DNA of 7,455 nt from an uncultured Eubacteriales bacterium (GTDB lineage Bacteria; Bacillota; Clostridia; Oscillospirales; CAG-272). Positions 6,533-7,455 of this stretch are shown piece after piece. Location: positions 1 through 7,455 of the forward strand of contig CAKRQL010000007.1 in the NCBI GenBank assembly GCA_934393265.1, read 5' to 3'. Each line of letters begins with the position of its first letter. Position 1 is the first letter of the stretch. The notes beneath the pieces were generated by a model. It was not told the origin of the DNA and ran no database searches. It saw only the letters and a program-made list of their open reading frames with translations. The position numbers and the translations under genes are program-made.

Positions 6533-6817
6533 TCAGTGATTAATCGGGACAAATTCGAGCTTGAGTTTCATCCCCATGCCCTCGGCAAGTCTTTTAAGAG
6601 TTTTGAGAGAAGGGTTTGAGTTTCCGTTTTCCAATTTACTGATGTCCGCCTGTGCAATACCGGTACGGTCTGATAAATCCTTCTGAGTAAGTCCGGAGGC
6701 TTTTCTTGCATCAATCATAGCCTGTATAATGGAAAATTCGGTTTCAAGTGCGTCATATTCTTTCTTGAATTCTTCATTCTTAAGCTGTTCATTCAAAAAA
6801 TCCTTGTAATCAGTCAT
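6533..6817 (-). CDS. XRE-family (HigA-like) antitoxin of a type II toxin-antitoxin pair
   Basis: A 94-residue DNA-binding antitoxin, expected to bind and neutralise the toxin encoded just upstream and to repress the shared promoter. Residues 1-30 form a charged helical segment (FLNEQLKNEEFKKEYDALETEF). A Cro/CI-type helix-turn-helix follows at about 32-86, with TQKDLSDRTG (44-53) as helix 2 and AQADISKLENG (55-65) as the recognition helix region. The MKLKLEFVPI tail is probably a beta strand. The ATG is separated from the toxin stop by a single base (TGATATG), and the ribosome binding site AGGGGGGAG (6825-6833) lies inside the last toxin codons, so translation is probably coupled. The toxin-first order matches HigBA-type operons. 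AT-rich codon use differs from the GC-rich neighbours, which points to acquisition by transfer. Confidence 0.92.
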   Translation of the reverse strand: MTDYKDFLNEQLKNEEFKKEYDALETEFSIIQAMIDARKASGLTQKDLSDRTGIAQADISKLENGNSNPSLKTLKRLAEGMGMKLKLEFVPINH

Positions 6818-6818
6818 A

Positions 6819-7172
6819 TCATTTCTCCCCCCTGTTCAAAAATTCGTTTCGATATTTCTTTGAAAGCTCTATTTCCTTTTTCGGAGTCCTTTGCGTTTTC
6901 TTGACAAATCCGTTTGTGAGAACAATTCTTCTGCCGATCACGAAAAAATAAAGTACTCTTGAAATATTTGAACCGCTTTTTGCTCTGATCTCAAATATTC
7001 CGTCAACAAGATGCTCTGAATACGGCATTCTCAGATCCGTTCCGTTTTGAGCGAGCAATTCAATTATTCTCAAAAGTCTCGCTCTCATTTTAGTGTCAAC
7101 GGATAAAAGAAATTCCTTCGCAGGCTCGCTTCCGTCAGGTTTATCATAGAAAACAATTTCAAATTCCTGCAT
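6819..7172 (-). CDS. RelE/ParE-superfamily, phage Gp49-like (HigB-type) toxin
   Basis: A 117-residue basic toxin of the phage-derived Gp49-like family (Pfam PF05973), within the RelE superfamily. Members are usually ribosome-dependent mRNA endonucleases that stop translation. The family signature is clear: FEIVFYDKPDGSEPAKEFL at 4-22, then LVDGIFEIRAKSG (55-67) with Glu61 and Arg63, SRVLYFF (71-77), and IVLTNGFVKKTQRTPKKEI (83-101) with the Lys91-Lys92 pair. It ends in a basic KKYRNEFLNRGEK. The length is typical and no truncation or frameshift is seen. The ATG at 7172 has AGAGG (7183-7187) 10 nt upstream. It is the first gene of the operon, directly downstream of the consensus promoter and two palindromes. 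AT-rich composition marks it, with the antitoxin, as foreign to its surroundings. The catalytic activity is assumed from the family and not shown. Confidence 0.92.
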   Translation of the reverse strand: MQEFEIVFYDKPDGSEPAKEFLLSVDTKMRARLLRIIELLAQNGTDLRMPYSEHLVDGIFEIRAKSGSNISRVLYFFVIGRRIVLTNGFVKKTQRTPKKEIELSKKYRNEFLNRGEK

Positions 7173-7194
7173 TCTTAACAGTCCTCTTAAATAT

Positions 7195-7206
7195 AGGATT
7201 TATCCT
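7195..7206. promoter_or_regulatory. Second (imperfect) operator of the toxin-antitoxin promoter
   Basis: AGGATTTATCCT has 5-bp inverted arms (AGGAT/ATCCT) around a 2-nt centre and matches the core of the upstream palindrome GGGATATATCCC at 9 of 12 positions. It falls at about +1 to +12 of the predicted transcript, between the start site and the toxin ribosome binding site. Its centre is 26 bp from that of the first site. It is probably a second antitoxin-binding site; this is inference from symmetry and similarity. Confidence 0.55.
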
Positions 7207-7213
7207 CATCTAC

Positions 7214-7242
7214 ATTATATGGGATATATCCCATTTTGTCAA
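7214..7242 (-). promoter_or_regulatory. Exact-consensus promoter of the toxin-antitoxin operon
   Basis: On the minus strand TTGACA (7237-7242) and TATAAT (7214-7219) are separated by exactly 17 nt. Both hexamers are perfect, so the promoter should be strong when not repressed. Transcription would begin at about 7207-7209, with a leader of about 36 nt to the toxin ATG. The spacer is almost entirely filled by a palindrome, which suits tight autorepression. Confidence 0.92.
7219..7234. promoter_or_regulatory. Main operator palindrome in the toxin-antitoxin promoter spacer
   Basis: ATGGGATATATCCCAT is a perfect 16-bp palindrome lying between the -35 and -10 hexamers and touching the first base of the -10. 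A dimeric helix-turn-helix protein bound here would exclude RNA polymerase. The obvious candidate is the XRE antitoxin of the same operon, alone or as a complex with the toxin. Confidence 0.8.
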
Positions 7243-7324
7243 TAGCTTTGTTCTTATTTCATATAAAATTTTTGTATTGTCTGTAATATCGCCCGTAGCG
7301 GCGAGCGCATCAAATACCGTCAAA

Positions 7325-7455
7325 GTCTCCGTTCATCGGGGGAAGCGAGCAAGACAAGGCGCACCGGAGCCGCCCTCCGGGGCGGCGTAGTGACCTACGA
7401 CGAGGGAGTAGGCGGGAGCAACGGCGCAGCCTCCGCACCGGATGATGAGCTGTAG
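7325..7455. repeat. GC-rich structured non-coding segment, candidate dispersed repeat
   Basis: After the AT-rich toxin-antitoxin control region the sequence turns abruptly GC-rich and holds stacked inverted repeats. GCCGCCC (7369-7375) pairs with GGGCGGC (7380-7386) around TCCG. CGTAG (7386-7390) pairs with CTACG (7395-7399) around TGAC. An alternative stem, CCGGAG (7364-7369) with CTCCGG (7375-7380), competes with the first. CGCACCGGA occurs twice, near 7360 and 7435. Frames are open on both strands, but none has a credible start and ribosome binding site. The look is that of the GC-rich structured intergenic repeats of some Clostridia genomes, from general recollection only. The window ends inside the element. 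Confidence 0.35.

Noticed and set aside
7267..7455. Plus-strand open frame ending in TAG exactly at the window edge
   Set aside because: There is no ATG, GTG or TTG start with a ribosome binding site. It runs through stacked inverted repeats, and its product is low-complexity (Gly/Ala/Ser).
7310..7455. Minus-strand open frame entering from the right edge and ending at 7310 as the tail of an upstream gene
   Set aside because: It is Arg/Leu/Pro-rich with no family signature and lies across the hairpins, so it is more likely non-coding. It cannot be excluded without sequence beyond 7455.
1..7455. CRISPR arrays, tRNA or rRNA genes, insertion sequences
   Set aside because: No regularly spaced repeats, cloverleaf or rRNA-like sequence, transposase or terminal inverted repeats were found on reading both strands.

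Overview
The window looks like an ordinary stretch of a moderately GC-rich Firmicutes chromosome, most likely a gut-type Clostridia (Oscillospirales-like). This rests on the gene families, the strong GGAGG-type ribosome binding sites, near-consensus sigma-A promoters and the use of ATA/TAT codons in a GC-rich background. It is an inference, because no rRNA or other marker gene is present. All seven supported genes lie on the minus strand, so transcription runs from high to low coordinates.

In transcription order: (a) 7195-7242 holds a promoter with exact consensus -35 and -10 hexamers and a 16-bp palindrome in its spacer. It drives a two-gene type II toxin-antitoxin operon, with a Gp49/HigB-like RelE-superfamily toxin (6819-7172) followed 1 base later by an XRE antitoxin (6533-6817). 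A long GAAA-capped terminator hairpin (6479-6529) closes it. This block is clearly AT-richer than everything around it and reads as an acquired island. (b) An RlmA-family 23S rRNA guanine-N1 methyltransferase (5535-6410). (c) A second exact-consensus promoter (5494-5522) starts a probable three-gene unit: ruvX (4952-5392), a PfoR/PTS_EIIC_2-type membrane protein (3614-4909) and pncB, nicotinate phosphoribosyltransferase (2078-3541). It ends at a strong intrinsic terminator (2009-2045). (d) A 373-bp gene-free stretch carries that terminator and a separate promoter (1750-1778). The promoter serves a long-chain acyl-CoA synthetase-like AMP-binding enzyme (28-1704), which runs almost to the window edge.

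The genes do not form one pathway: the set is rRNA modification, crossover/RNase H-fold resolvase, a membrane permease of unknown substrate, NAD salvage and fatty-acid activation. I do not see a new multi-gene system. The most informative regions are the toxin-antitoxin control region, with two related palindromes positioned to block RNA polymerase, and a GC-rich structured non-coding segment at the right end (about 7325-7455) that may be a dispersed repeat.
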